Assembly: GCA_039707655.1 (NCBI GenBank)
Contig: CM077664.1
Span: 123,168,485 to 123,232,484, forward strand
DNA: 64,000 nt
Source: Elymus sibiricus
Lineage: Eukaryota > Streptophyta > Magnoliopsida > Poales > Poaceae
Reading direction: 5' to 3'
Position 1 is the first letter of the stretch; each line of letters begins with the position of its first letter. The translations under genes and the position numbers were made by a program. A model generated the notes under the pieces. That model had not been told where the DNA came from, ran no database searches, and was given only the letters and a program-made list of their open reading frames with translations. Below are positions 11,842 through 22,666 of the stretch, piece after piece.

Positions 11842-12258
11842 TTACCTAATAAAGATGAAATTATTGGTCTTGCTTCTATTGTTGTGCCTCCTACTGATCC
11901 TTTAGAACAATATTTGCTAGACCATGAGAATGATATGCATATGAATGAAAGAAATGAAATAGATGAGCTGTTCTTTAAACAAGCACGTATCCTTAAACAT
12001 AATTTGCCTGTCGAAACCTTAGGAGATCCACCTCCACCCAAGGGTGACCCTGTGTTTGAATTAAAATAATTACCTGATACACTTAAATATGCTTATCTTG
12101 ATGAAAAGAAGATATATCCTGTTATTATTAGTGCTAACCTTTCAGAGCATGAAGAAAAGAGATTACTTAAAACTCTGAAGAAGCACCGAGCTGCTATTGG
12201 ATATACTCTTTATGATCTTAAGGGCATTAGTCCCACTTTATGTCAGCATAAAATTCAT
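11842..12258 (+). pseudogene. Element A protease-RT connector
   Basis: In the same frame as gag and RT, interrupted by TAA at 12067-12069. It includes a proline-rich patch (GDPPPPKGD) and the RT-leading segment [20 protein letters not shown], which matches the usual pre-RT region of gypsy pol proteins. It links protease to the RT domain at about 12259. Confidence 0.7.
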
Positions 12259-13752
12259 ATGGAGCCAGACGCTAAACCCGTTGTTGATCATCAAAGAAGG
12301 CTGAATCCTAGAATGAAGGATGTGGTAAGAACTGAAATATTAAAGCTTCTGGAGGCAGGTATAATTTATCCCATAGCTGATAGTAGATGGGTAAGTCATG
12401 TTCATTGTGTTCCTAAGAAAGGAGGTATTACCGTTGTGCCTAATGATAAAAATGAACTTATCCCACAAAGAATTGTAACTGGTTATAGGATGGTAATTGA
12501 TTTCAGGAAATTAAATAAATCTACTAGGAAAGATCATTATCCCTTGCCTTTTATTGATCAAATGTTAGAAAGATTATCTAAGCATACACACTTTTGCTTC
12601 CTAGATGGTTATTCTGGTTTCTCTCAAATACCTGTTTCACCTAAAGATCAAGAGAAAACCACCTTTACTTGTCCTTTTGGAACTTATGCTTATCGTCGTA
12701 TGCCTTTTGGTTTATGTAATGCACCTGCTACCTTTCAAAGATGTATGACTGCTATATTCTTTGAATTTTGTGAAAAGATTGTTGAGGTTTTCATGGATGA
12801 TTTCTCCATTTATGGAACTTCTTTTGATGATTGCTTGAGCAACCTTGATCGAGTTTTGCAGAGATGTGAAGAAACTAATCTTGTCTTGAATTGGGAGAAG
12901 TGCCACTTTATGGTGAATGAAGGTATGGTCCTTGGGCATAAAATCTCTGAAAAAGGTATTGAAGTTGATAAAGCTAAAGTTGATGCTATTGAGAAAATGC
13001 CATGTCCAAAAGATATCAAAGGTATAAGAAGTTTCCTCGGTCATGCTGGTTTCTATAGAAGGTTTATAAAAGACTTCTCTAAAATTTCTAGGCCTCTTAC
13101 TAATCTCTTGCAAAAAGATGTTCCATTTGTTTTTGATGATGACTGCATAGAAGCCTTTGAAATACTTAAGAAAGCCTTAATTTCTGCACCTATTGTTCAA
13201 CCACCTGATTGGAACCTACCCTTTGAAATTATGTGTGATGCTAGTGATTATGCTGTTGGTGCTCTTCTAGGACAAAGAGTTGATAAGAAATTAAATGTTA
13301 TCCATTATGCTAGTAAAACTCTAGACAGTTCTCAAAGAAATTATGCTACTACTGAGAAAGAATTTTTAGCAGTTGTGTTTGCATGTGATAAATTCAGATG
13401 TTACATTGTTGATTCCAAAGTTATTATTCATACCGATCATGCTGCTATTAAATATCTTATGGAAAAGAAAGATGCTAAACCTAGACTTATTAGGTGGGTT
13501 CTTTTGCTACAAGAATTTGATTTGCATATTGTTGATAGAAAGGGAGTTGAGAATCCCGTAGCCGATAATTTGTCTAGAATGGAAAATGTTCTTGATGACC
13601 CACTTCCAATTAATGATGATTTTCCTGATGAACAATTAGCTGTGATAAATGCTTCTCATAATACTCCTTGGTATGCAGACTATGCTAATTACATTGTTGC
13701 TAAATATATACCACCTAGTTTTACATACCAACAAAAAAAAGTTTTCCTTTGA
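12259..13752 (+). CDS. Element A reverse transcriptase and RNase H
   Basis: An open frame of 497 codons. RT motifs appear in order: [73 protein letters not shown], and the catalytic FMDD at residues 178-181 (12790-12801). The RT thumb-connection block [16 protein letters not shown] follows near residue 255. RNase H begins with [15 protein letters not shown] near residue 325, then YASKTL and the [10 protein letters not shown] block. The function is copying element RNA to DNA and removing the RNA. The reading ends at TGA 13750-13752, just after a run of eight A at 13733-13740. One A too many there would explain the shift of integrase into the next frame. Confidence 0.92.
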   Translation: MEPDAKPVVDHQRRLNPRMKDVVRTEILKLLEAGIIYPIADSRWVSHVHCVPKKGGITVVPNDKNELIPQRIVTGYRMVIDFRKLNKSTRKDHYPLPFIDQMLERLSKHTHFCFLDGYSGFSQIPVSPKDQEKTTFTCPFGTYAYRRMPFGLCNAPATFQRCMTAIFFEFCEKIVEVFMDDFSIYGTSFDDCLSNLDRVLQRCEETNLVLNWEKCHFMVNEGMVLGHKISEKGIEVDKAKVDAIEKMPCPKDIKGIRSFLGHAGFYRRFIKDFSKISRPLTNLLQKDVPFVFDDDCIEAFEILKKALISAPIVQPPDWNLPFEIMCDASDYAVGALLGQRVDKKLNVIHYASKTLDSSQRNYATTEKEFLAVVFACDKFRCYIVDSKVIIHTDHAAIKYLMEKKDAKPRLIRWVLLLQEFDLHIVDRKGVENPVADNLSRMENVLDDPLPINDDFPDEQLAVINASHNTPWYADYANYIVAKYIPPSFTYQQKKVFL

Positions 13753-14241
13753 TTTAAGACATTACTTTTGGGATGACCCACACTTACATAAAGAAGGAGT
13801 AGATGGTATTATTAGACGTTGTGTACCTGAGCATGAACAGGAAAAAATCCTACGTAAGTGTCACTCCGAGGCATATGGAGGACACCATGCGGGAGACAGA
13901 ACTGCACACAAGGTATTACAATCTGGTTTCTATTGGCCTACTCTTTTCAAGGATGCACGTAAGTTTGTCCTTTCTTGTGATGAATGTCAAAGAATTGGTA
14001 ATGTTGGTAGACGTCAGGAAATGCCTATGAATTATTCACTTGTCATTGAACCATTTGATGTTTGGGGTTTTGATTATATGGGACCTTTTCCTAAATCCAA
14101 TGGGTATACTCGTATTTTGGTTGCTGTGATTATGTTACTAAGTGGGTATAAGCTATTCCAACTAGTAGTGCTGATCATAACACTTCCATTAAAATGCTTA
14201 AATAAGTTATATTCCCGAGGTTTGGAGTCCCTAGATATTTA
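13741..14241 (+). pseudogene. Element A integrase, zinc-binding domain and first part of the catalytic core
   Basis: Read in the second frame after the A8 run. The HHCC zinc finger is visible: HSEAYGGHHAGDRTAH, then CDECQRIGN. The core begins with FDVWGFDYMGPFP, which holds the first catalytic Asp. At about 14127 one T seems lost (GCTGTGATTATG), so the frame then drifts to a stop at 14240-14242, while homologous sequence continues in frame one. The domain order places integrase after RNase H, as in gypsy elements. Confidence 0.82.
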
Positions 14242-14994
14242 ATGACTGATGGTGGTTCACATTTTATTCATGGTGCTTTTTTTAAATTGCTCGTTAAATA
14301 TGTTGTTAACCATAGAATTGCATCTCCTTATCATCCTCACTCAAGTGGTCAAGTTGAATTAACTAATAGAGAAATAAAATTGATTTTGCAAAAGACCGTT
14401 AATAGATCCAGAAAGAATTGGTCTAAGAAACTTGATGATGCATTATGGACTTATAGAACTGCTTATAAAAATCCTTTGGGTATGTCTCCATATAAAATGG
14501 TTTATAAAAAAGCATGTCATTTACCTCTTGAGTTACAACATAAAGCATATTGGGAAATTAAAGAACTTAACTATGATTTTAAACTTGCCGGTGAAAAGTG
14601 GTTATTTGATATTAGTTCTTTAGATGAATGGAGAACCCAAGCTTATGAAAATGCCAAGTTGTTTAAAGAAAAAGTTAAAAGATGGCATGATAAAAGAATT
14701 CAAAAACGGGAATTCAAAGTAGGTGATCATGTTCTATTATACAATTCTTGTTTAAGATTTTTTGTAGGAAAACTTCTCTCTAAATGGGAAGGCCCATACA
14801 TCATCGAAGAAGTTTATCGCTCCGGAGCCATCAAAATAAACAATTCCGAAGGCAATAATCCGAGAGTTGTTAATGGGCAAAGAATTAAACATTATATCTC
14901 AGGTACACCCATTAATGTTGAAACTAATATTATTCAAACAATGACACCGAAAGAGCACATAGAGGAAACCTTCCGGAACGCTCCAGAATCCTGA
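14242..14994 (+). pseudogene. Element A integrase, second part of the core and C-terminal domain
   Basis: This frame starts by chance at an ATG inside the core: MTDGGSHF gives the second catalytic Asp and SSGQVELTNREI the catalytic Glu, completing D-D-E. Downstream, WEGPYIIEEVYRSGAIKI is the GPY/F module typical of gypsy integrase C-termini. No chromodomain follows. It ends at TGA 14992-14994. Because of the one-base loss near 14127 it cannot join the upstream half in this copy. Confidence 0.85.
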
Positions 14995-15039
14995 AAAGGA
15001 GTAGGTATGTGGTACGGTAAGTAAACCGACTCCAAAACT

Positions 15040-15200
15040 TCCATAAAAGTACTTTTTGTCCGTTTTGGAATATATAAAAAATTAGGAAAATAATAAACAG
15101 TCCAAAAAGTGCACGAGGAGGCGACAAGCCTGGGGGCGCGCCTACCAGGCTTGTGGCGCCCTCATGGACTTTCCCGACTCCGTTTTTCTTCCATATTACT
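15040..15200 (+). promoter_or_regulatory. LTR-like module inside element A, upstream of the 3' ORF
   Basis: GGAATATATAAAAAATTAGG at 15067-15086 and the hairpin ACAAGCCTGG...CCAGGCTTGT at 15124-15154, enclosing GGGGGCGCGCC, repeat the layout of the A LTR at 8869-8980. A TATATATA tract follows near 15227. It sits between the integrase stop and the 3' ORF. An internal promoter or RNA structure for expression of that ORF is an inference. Confidence 0.6.
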
Positions 15201-15319
15201 TGTTATGCACGGGAAAAATTCATTATATATATTCACGGTTGTTTTGACCACCGTATCGCAAGTTTCTCCTCTGTTCTTGTTTTGTGTTGTTTCCTGTCAG
15301 ATTTTCGAGGCCGGGCGTC

Positions 15320-15858
15320 ATGTCTTCCGCTTCCTCCAACAACATGGGAGACAATGCTTGGTTGCTACAGATGGAACTCAGGAGAGAGGAGGAGGAGGTT
15401 ACCATGGAAGAAGATGATGGAGACTCGCTGGAAGTCCACCCCCATGCCTCCGAGAGGGGTACCCTTGCCAGCATCTCCATGACTCCAAATACTCATCAAG
15501 CCATAAGAAGCACTACAAGCCATGGGAGTCCAGAGGTACAAGAAGGGCTTCCTCCTAGGAGACCCTTACACAGTTTACATCGGAATTTTTTCATAATTTG
15601 GTCCATAATTATGGGGTTGAGAACACTCCCCGCATGCACATACCTTCCAGTTGGGATATTTCTCATCCAAGTGAGAATGATGCAGGAAAGGGATCATGGT
15701 GGCTGGAAAATAAACATATTATGGTTGAAGTGCAAAAGAACGCCACCGCAATTCAGCAGTTGTTTCGGGAGGTCCAGAGTTTGAAGGATATCTTATTAAA
15801 TATTTTGAAGGACAAGCCCACCACTTCATCACCACCATCACCCAAGAAGGAGATTTGA
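15320..15858 (+). pseudogene. Element A 3' ORF (position of an env-like gene), frameshifted
   Basis: It starts at ATG 15320 (MSSASSNN...) and runs acidic and Glu-rich (RREEEEVTMEEDDGD) in one frame. It changes frame around 15580-15600 near a T6 run and ends at 15858 with a helical segment (QKNATAIQQLFREVQSLKDI) and a proline/serine tail. It has no transmembrane segment, no signal peptide and no known domain, so I do not call it an envelope gene. The C-terminal heptad-like pattern could form a coiled coil. Confidence 0.55.
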
Positions 15859-16341
15859 GTACATGGGTATGGGCACCACCCTTGGCTTGTGCCAAGCTTG
15901 GGAGAGGTGCCCCGGTATCATATCATCGTCACTTTTTATCATCATTATCTATCTTAGTTCGATCCTTAGTTATTTCGTGATTTAGAAGAATAAAGTTTTA
16001 GTATGATTTAGTTTCGAGTGCTTGCTTTGTGATCTATCTATCTATGTAATCGTGTGTGAGAGTTATATAATAAAGAGTAGTTTGAGTTGAGTGTTTTGCT
16101 TTTGATGATCCAATCTTAGAAATAAATAAAGAATAAAAAGTATGATCATATGCTAGTCCCATGGGGAGTGATGACTTCACATAAAAGAAGTATAATTGAT
16201 AAAACTTGTTGGAAGTTGACAAACATAACAATGGTCATTGTTGCAATTCATGAAAAAGTAATAAAGGAAGAGAGGTCTCACATATAAATACACTATCTTG
16301 GACATCTTTTATGATTGTGAGCCCCCATTAAATATTCTATG
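15859..16341 (+). other. Element A 3' non-coding region, part 1
   Basis: AT-rich sequence after the 3' ORF. It has a polypurine-like AAGCTTGGGAGAGG near 15894 and AATAAA-like motifs near 15988 and 16068. It ends with the target duplication CTATG (16337-16341) of element G. Confidence 0.65.
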
Positions 16342-17916
16342 TGAAAGCACATTTGCTCCCTTGGTGGTTTTGGTAATTCATAACAACATATATCTCATTG
16401 AACTAATGTCCATTCAAGTTAAAGATTTCAGGATGTTCAATGATTGGCATGGCAAGGACTAGAGATGTGGACCCCTCAAAATGCTAAGGACAAGGATTGG
16501 CAAAAGATCAAGACTCTACATTTTTGGTTTAGTGATCCAAGATCACATTGAGTCCATAGGAAAGCCAATACTATTAAAAGGGGATGAGGTGTTGCTTAAT
16601 GGTCTTTTTGCTCAAGTGCTTAGTGACAGTGTTCCAAAACCCTCAACCACTTTCTCTACCCAAATATGTCCAAAACCTACATTCCAACTCGGCCCCACCG
16701 AAATTTCCTATCCGGAGCCACCGAGTTCATTTGGACTTAGCCACTGCCAAAACCCTAACAAATCGGATCCACCGATATGGATCTCGGTCTCATCGAGATG
16801 GCCTTGACAACTCTCTGTAATCGTTTGCACTTACTTCGGTCCCACCGAGTTTTGCAAATCGGTCTCACCGAGATGGCTTGCCAACTCTCTGTTGCCTTAT
16901 TGCTTCACTTCGGTCCTACCGAGTTGATGCAATCGGTGCCACCGAGACGAGGTTTGCCCTAGCCATTGCACTTCGGTCCATCCGAGTTGTTCTAGTTGGT
17001 CCCACCGAGATTCCTAACGTTCATATCTTTTACACAGTTCGGTGCCACCGAGATTTCTGATCGGTGCCACCGAGTTGGGTCAAAAGTGTGTAACGGTTGG
17101 ATTTAGTGTGGAGGCTATATATACCCCTCCACCACTTCCTTCTCAGTAAGGAGAGCCATCAGAACATGCCTACACTTCCACCATACATTTTCTGAGAGAG
17201 AACCACCTACTCATGTGTTGAGATCAAGTCATTCCAATCCAACCATTTGAACCTTGATTTCTAGCCTTTCCCAAGTTGCTTTCCACTCAAATCCTTCTTC
17301 CACCATAGCCAAATCTGTGAGGAGTTGTTTGAGTGTTGGGGAGACTATCATTTGAAGCACAAGAGCAAGGAGTTCATCAATAACACACCGTCTATTACCT
17401 TTGGAGAGTGGTGTCTCCTAGATTGGTTAGGTGTCACTTGGGAGCCTCCGACATGATGTGGAGTTGAACCAAGGAGTTTGTAAGGGCAAGGAGATCGCCT
17501 ACTTCTTGAAGATCTACCCGAGTGAGGCTAGTCCTTCGTGGACGTAAGCCATGGTGGAATAGACAAGGTTGCTTCTTCGTGGACCCTTCGTGGGTGGAGC
17601 CCTCCGTGGACTCGCGCAGCCGTTACCCTTCGTGGGTTGAAATCTCCATCAACGTGGACGTACGATAGCACCACCTATCGGAACCACGCCAAAAACCACC
17701 GTGTCTTCATTGCGTTTGAAATCTCTGATCCCCTCCTTTACTTACATATGCAATTGTTTACTTTCCGCTGCTACACTCTTAGAATTGCATGTGTAGGGTG
17801 ATGCTTGACTTGTATGCGTGCCTAAATCTGCCTGCTCATAAAATTGGGAAAAGGCTAAGTTTTTATTTGGTCAAGTAGTCTAATCACCCCCCTCTAGACA
17901 TACTTTCGATCCTACA
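16342..17916 (+). repeat. Element G 5' LTR with CGGT-N3-ACCG array
   Basis: It starts TGAAAGCACA and ends CGATCCTACA. From 16690 to 17080 it holds about twelve copies or near-copies of a spaced palindrome, typically TCGGTCYCACCGAG or TCGGTGCCACCGAG, every 25-40 bases. The array is followed by TAACGGTTGGATTT (17091-17104) and TATATATA (17116-17123). This is the likely U3 promoter, with transcription starting near 17145. Confidence 0.88.
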
Positions 17917-17918
17917 AG

Positions 17919-17936
17919 TGGTATCAGAGCTTTGGT
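17919..17936 (+). promoter_or_regulatory. Element G primer-binding site (tRNA-iMet type)
   Basis: TGGTATCAGAGCTTTGG lies two bases after the LTR. The first twelve bases match the common plant copia primer site complementary to initiator tRNA-Met. Confidence 0.85.
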
Positions 17937-18000
17937 CTCCGTAAGCCTTGATTCCCATTGCTTTGGTGATCATAGCCTTGGTTTCACAACCTAGGAAAGT

Positions 18001-19665
18001 ATGGCGTCTAGTGAGGGTAACTATCACCGTAGAGGTCCATATTTTGATGGTACAAACTTTGCTAGTTGGAAACATAAGATGAAAATGCATATTCTTGGTC
18101 ATAACCCCGCCGTTTGGGCTGTTGTTCGTGTTGGCTTGCAAGGTGATTTCTTTGAGGATGGCAAGGAACCGGATCGTGAAGCAACCCCGGAAGAATTGAA
18201 GATGTTGCAATACAATGCTCAAGCTTGTGACATTCTCTTCAACGGTTTGTGTCCCGATGAATTCAATAAAATCAGCCGCCTCGAGAATGCAAAGGAAATT
18301 TGGGATACTTTGGTTGATATGCATGAGGGTACCGAGTCCGTCAAGGAATCTAAGTTGGATGTGCTTCAAAGTCAACTTGACAAGTTCAAGATGAAGGATG
18401 GTGAAGGAGTCGCAGAAATGTACTCTAGGCTTGCTCTCATCACAAATGAGATTGCTGGCTTAGGAAGTGAAGAGACTACCGACAAATTCATCATCAAGAA
18501 GATACTTAGAGCTTTGGATGGAAAATATGATATCGTTTGCACATTGATCCAAATGATGCCAAATTACAAAGATCTCAAGCCCACGGAAGTCATTGGAAGG
18601 ATTGTTGCTCATGAAATGTCACTCAAGGACAAAGAGGAGCTACACAACAAATCAAGTGGTGCTTACAAAGCCTCAACCGATGCTCCAACAACTCCAAGTG
18701 ACAAGCTAGTATCCAATGAAGAGATAAGTCTAATGGTGAAAAGATTCAACAAGTTCTACAAGAACAAAGGGAAAGAAAGAAGCTCTAGCTCAAGACACTA
18801 TGAGAGAAGATCATCAAGTCGTGACCGTAATTGCTACAATTGTGGAAAACCCGGACACTATTCCAATGAGTGTATGGCTCCCTACAAGAAAAGAGACGAA
18901 TCACCAAGAGGAAGACATAGAAGAGATGAATCACCTCATAAGGAGAGAAGGAGTAGAGACGATCATTATGAACGAAGACACACTCAAAGAAGCAAGGATT
19001 CAGAGAGGAAGGACAAGTCATCCAAGAGCTACACAAGAAGAAGACATCAAGCTCATGTTGGTCAATGGGTTTCCGGCTCCGACTCCGACAACCACTCCGA
19101 GAGAAGTTATCACTCCAACTCCGACTATAGTCAAGATGAAGGTGTTGCCGGACTTGCTCTTGTGTCATCCAACTCCCATGATCTATTTGACTCACCAAAT
19201 GAAGGAATTGGAAGATGCTTCATGGCAAAAGGCCCCAAGGTATCACACCCCGAGTATCTTGATTTCAATAGTGATGAAGATGATTTGCTTGGTGATGATG
19301 ATTTACTTGTTGATAAGGCTAGTGATGTGAGCTATAATGAAAATGCTAGTAATCATGATAGTGAAGAGGAAACGAGTGACAATGCTATGAAGGAGATTGA
19401 GCGTCTAACTAAAGAACTAAATGCTCTTAAGTTAGCTCATGAAACAACTCAAGCGGATCATAGAGAAATTCTAAGAACTCATGAGAAGCTACGCTTCGAG
19501 AAGCTAAATTTAGAGCAAGAGCTTGAGTTTCTTAAAGCTATCAATGACGATCTTCGAAAGAAGAGTTCTTCATATCTTGCCAAGCGTTTACTCTTGTCTA
19601 CCTTTATGCCACAAGTTAAACCTAAGCAAACTAGTAACAAGGGTAAAAAAGGGTTCTACCTCTAG
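18001..19665 (+). CDS. gag: Element G gag polyprotein, N-terminal 554 codons
   Basis: The ATG at 18001 opens MASSEGNYHRRGPYFDGTNF and leads into a copia gag core (UBN2/DUF4219 type, residues ~15-230) with FASWKHKMKMHI and the block EIWDTLVDMHEGT. A zinc knuckle CYNCGKPGHYSNEC (C-x2-C-x4-H-x4-C) is at residues 278-291. The next ~70 residues are rich in Arg-Ser and Arg-Asp pairs (RRDESP, HKERRSRDD), an RS-like tail that may bind RNA. An acidic region and a long heptad-like helix follow (EIERLTKELNALKL). The stop at 19663-19665 comes from a frame change, because the homologous C-terminus continues in another frame. Role: packaging of element RNA. Confidence 0.85.
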   Translation: MASSEGNYHRRGPYFDGTNFASWKHKMKMHILGHNPAVWAVVRVGLQGDFFEDGKEPDREATPEELKMLQYNAQACDILFNGLCPDEFNKISRLENAKEIWDTLVDMHEGTESVKESKLDVLQSQLDKFKMKDGEGVAEMYSRLALITNEIAGLGSEETTDKFIIKKILRALDGKYDIVCTLIQMMPNYKDLKPTEVIGRIVAHEMSLKDKEELHNKSSGAYKASTDAPTTPSDKLVSNEEISLMVKRFNKFYKNKGKERSSSSRHYERRSSSRDRNCYNCGKPGHYSNECMAPYKKRDESPRGRHRRDESPHKERRSRDDHYERRHTQRSKDSERKDKSSKSYTRRRHQAHVGQWVSGSDSDNHSERSYHSNSDYSQDEGVAGLALVSSNSHDLFDSPNEGIGRCFMAKGPKVSHPEYLDFNSDEDDLLGDDDLLVDKASDVSYNENASNHDSEEETSDNAMKEIERLTKELNALKLAHETTQADHREILRTHEKLRFEKLNLEQELEFLKAINDDLRKKSSSYLAKRLLLSTFMPQVKPKQTSNKGKKGFYL

Positions 19666-20194
19666 TAGTAACAATAACAATGCTAAATCCAATGTTGTTG
19701 CTTCTAGTAGTTCTATTGATTCCACTAATGATTCTCTTAGCCAAGTTACACTTGAGCAAGAAAATATGCTATTGAAAGGAATTATAGAAAAAGGTGTCTA
19801 CAAGAGTCTTGCCGGGAGTAAGCAATTTGAGAAAATTGTACGCAAGCAAGGAAGGCACCGGAAGAACCAAGGTGTTGGTTTTGAACGAAAGTTCAATGCC
19901 AATGGAGTTGAGTGGGAAGAAGATCAATACCCCAAGACGAAGTTTGTTCCTCAACAAGAGAAGTATGATCCTACTTCCTTCAAGGGAACACAAGCTCAAG
20001 AAGATCTTCCACCACAAGACCACAAGCTAAAAGGCAAGGACAAGCTTCAAGAAGAGATCGATTCATTTGAAGAAGCTCCTCACGCCATGGTCAAGTGGGT
20101 TCCCAAGACTTCATCAAGTTCTACTTCATCAAGTGCTACTACAACTCCAAGGATTCCCATCAAGTTGATGTGGGTCCAAAAGAAGAAGAACTAG
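19650..20194 (+). pseudogene. Element G gag C-terminal region in a shifted frame
   Basis: After VKPKQTSNK the second frame carries on with a serine/asparagine-rich linker, then GVYKSLAGSKQFEKIVRKQG, a conserved-looking NGVEWEEDQYPKTKFVPQQ block, a Ser/Thr run, and the terminal KLMWVQKKKN before the stop at 20192-20194. This is the usual end of gag-only copia proteins in Triticeae as I remember them. A one-base change around 19640-19660 separates it from the N-terminal part. Confidence 0.7.
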
Positions 20195-21454
20195 AGAGTT
20201 CTTGAGGGTGACTCCGCCAACATACTTCACTCATATTCATTTATGGCAAGAACTTGTGCAACCAACTTCCACATTTTGCACTAGTTCATGGAGTCACAAA
20301 CCCTCTTGTTGGTAAGGCAAGGGACAAGGTATTCAATGCATTCATGGACATCATATATGTGTATTTCACTCTATGTCTATGGATATCCTTGTATGTTCCT
20401 TGTGTGGGACTAACCCATGTAGGTATTGAAAGCACAAAACTTCAAAGGATTGCTCCCAACTCTTGATGATCTACATCAACATTGAGCATCCACATCTTCA
20501 ACATCTACATGAAGTCATCATCGACAAAACCCAAGGTTAGTTCATCCCTCTTAGGGGGGATATCACATCTAGGGGGAGCTTTGCTCTAAACAATTGAGAT
20601 AAAGCAACTCTAATGGTGTGAACACATCAATGCTTTATGTAAAAGTGGCAACCCCACTTGTGCTTAAACGATGAGTATGACCTATGATCAAATGTTCTCA
20701 TTTGGCTCCTAAGTTAATATACTCATATATAGATGACCTAGTCATCGCCATTGCTTGATAGATGCTAGAATTGGTTGTGCATGTTTGACACATATTTCAT
20801 TTGCTATCTTATTGTGTGAGCATGTTGGTTTGCATGTTTTCATCATTCGAGGACATCCATTTGTTGTTTTGATTGTCTTGGTTTTTCTGGCCAAGTGGAT
20901 GTACAAGAATGCCTAAGTACCTTCTCTAGCTATCTATGCTTTCTTGTCTCAAATTCTATTCTCGCTACATCACAAAAATTGAACAAGTCATTTTTGGACC
21001 CTCTGGGTGAGGAGCACTCAGAGCCACCGATCTGAAAGGGCTGAACCTCCAAAACCATCTACATGATTTCGGCCGAACCAATTCACTCAAACTCGGTCCA
21101 ACTGAAATCATTTAGATTGATCTAGGTTTTCATCTCAGTGTCACCGAGTTGAACCATTTCGGTGCCACCGATGTGCTAACCTGCTTGCAGTTACACATAT
21201 CGGTGCCACCGAGTTGTCCAACTCGGAGCCACCGACAGCATACGGGTATATATATCTCGCGGGCCCGAACGGTTGAAATTTCTCAAACCCTCTCGTTCAC
21301 GCACCCCGTTGTTGCCATCACCCAGGTCTCCGGATCGTCGCCTTCGTCTCCAGCACGCCCTCGCCGCTGGATTCCGCCACTGTCAACGGCAATCTACTCC
21401 ACCGTTGCCGCCGTAGAGGATCTCCACCGAGTTAGGGTGAGATTCGACCCCTAT
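20195..21454 (+). other. Element G non-coding region with a second palindrome array and TATA box
   Basis: No pol domains. A polypurine-like TAGGGGGGAT / TAGGGGGAGC pair occurs near 20551 and 20571. From 21010 to 21240 at least six TCGGTGCCACCGAG-type motifs recur outside the recognised LTR. TATATATATC (21247-21256) and GAACGGTTGAAATTT (21266-21280) follow, then a C-rich leader-like stretch to 21440. Confidence 0.6.
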
Positions 21455-22661
21455 CCGGAGCCACCGAGTTCATCTGGACTTAGCCACTGCCAAAACCCTA
21501 ACAAATCAGATCCACCGATATGGATCTCAGTCTCACCGAGATGGCCTTGACAACTCTCTGTAATCGTTTGCACTTACTTTGGTCCCACCGATTTTTGCAA
21601 ATCGGTCTCACCGAGATGGCTTGCCAACTCTCTGTTGCCTTATTGCTTCACTTCGGTCCTACCAAGTTGATGCAATCAGTGCCACCGAGACGAGGTTTTG
21701 CCATAGCCATTGCACTTCGGTCCATCCGAGTTGTTCCAGGCGGTCCCACCAAGATTCCTAACGTTCATATCTTTTACACAGTTCGGTGCCACCGAGATTT
21801 CTGAGTGCCACCAAGTTGGGTCAAAAGTGTGTAACGGTTGGATTTTGTGTGGAGGCTATATATACCCCTCCACCACTTCCTTCTCAGTAAGGAGAGCCAT
21901 CAGAACGTGCCTACACTTCCACCATACATTTTCTGAGAGAGAACCACCTACTCATGTGTTGAGATAAAGTCATTCCAATCCAACCATTTGAACCTTGATT
22001 TCTAGCCTTTCCCAAGTTGCTTTCCACTCAAATCCTTCTTCCACCATAGCCAAATCTGTGAGGAGTTGTTTGAGTGTTGGGGAGACTATCATTTGAAGCA
22101 CAAGAGCAAGGAGTTCATCAATAACACACCGTCTATTACCTTTTGGAGAGTGGTGTCTCCTAGATTGGTTAGGTGTCACTTGGGAGCCTCTGACATGATG
22201 TGGAGTTGAACCAAGGAGTTTGTAAGGGAAAGGAGATCACCTACTTCATGAAGATCTACCCGAGTGAGGCTAGTCCTTCATGGACATAAGCCATGGTGGA
22301 ATAGACAAGGTTGCTTCATCGTGGACCCTTCGTGGGTGGAGCCCTCCGTGGACTCGCGCAGCCGTTACCCTTTGTGGGTTGAAGTCTCCATCAACATGGA
22401 CGTACGATAGCACCACCTATCGGAACCACGCCAAAAACCACCGTGTCTTCATTGCATTTGAAATCTCCGATCCCCTCCTTTACTTACATATGCAATTGTT
22501 TACTTTCCGCTGCTACACTCTTAGAATTGCATGTGTAGGGTGATGCTTGACTTGTATGTGTGCCTAAATGTGCCTGCTCATAAAATTGGGAAAAGGCTAA
22601 GTTTTTATTTGGTCAAGTAGTCTAACCACCCCCCCCCTCTAGACATACTTTCGATCCTACA
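21455..22661 (+). repeat. Element G 3' LTR, 5'-truncated or recombinant
   Basis: Homologous to 16709-17916 of the 5' LTR with scattered differences, including TAACGGTTGGATTT at 21832-21845 and TATATATA at 21857-21864. The first ~370 bases of the LTR, including the TGAAAGCACA terminus, are missing. The right end ATCCTACA and target duplication are intact. Confidence 0.85.
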
Positions 22662-22666
22662 CTATG

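Larger units (their letters stand above)
16342..22661 (+). mobile_element. Element G: copia-like non-autonomous LTR retrotransposon carrying only gag
   Basis: It is flanked by CTATG duplications (16337-16341 and 22662-22666) and begins TGAAAGCACATTTGC and ends ATCCTACA. A tRNA-iMet type primer site follows the 5' LTR, and the gag has a zinc knuckle. No protease, integrase, RT or RNase H is present between 20195 and 21454. The 3' LTR lacks its first ~370 bases, which are replaced by other sequence. Nested in the 3' non-coding region of A. Confidence 0.85.

Noticed and set aside
15284..15858. Retroviral envelope gene in element A
   Set aside because: No signal peptide, transmembrane helix or glycoprotein features; only position is env-like.
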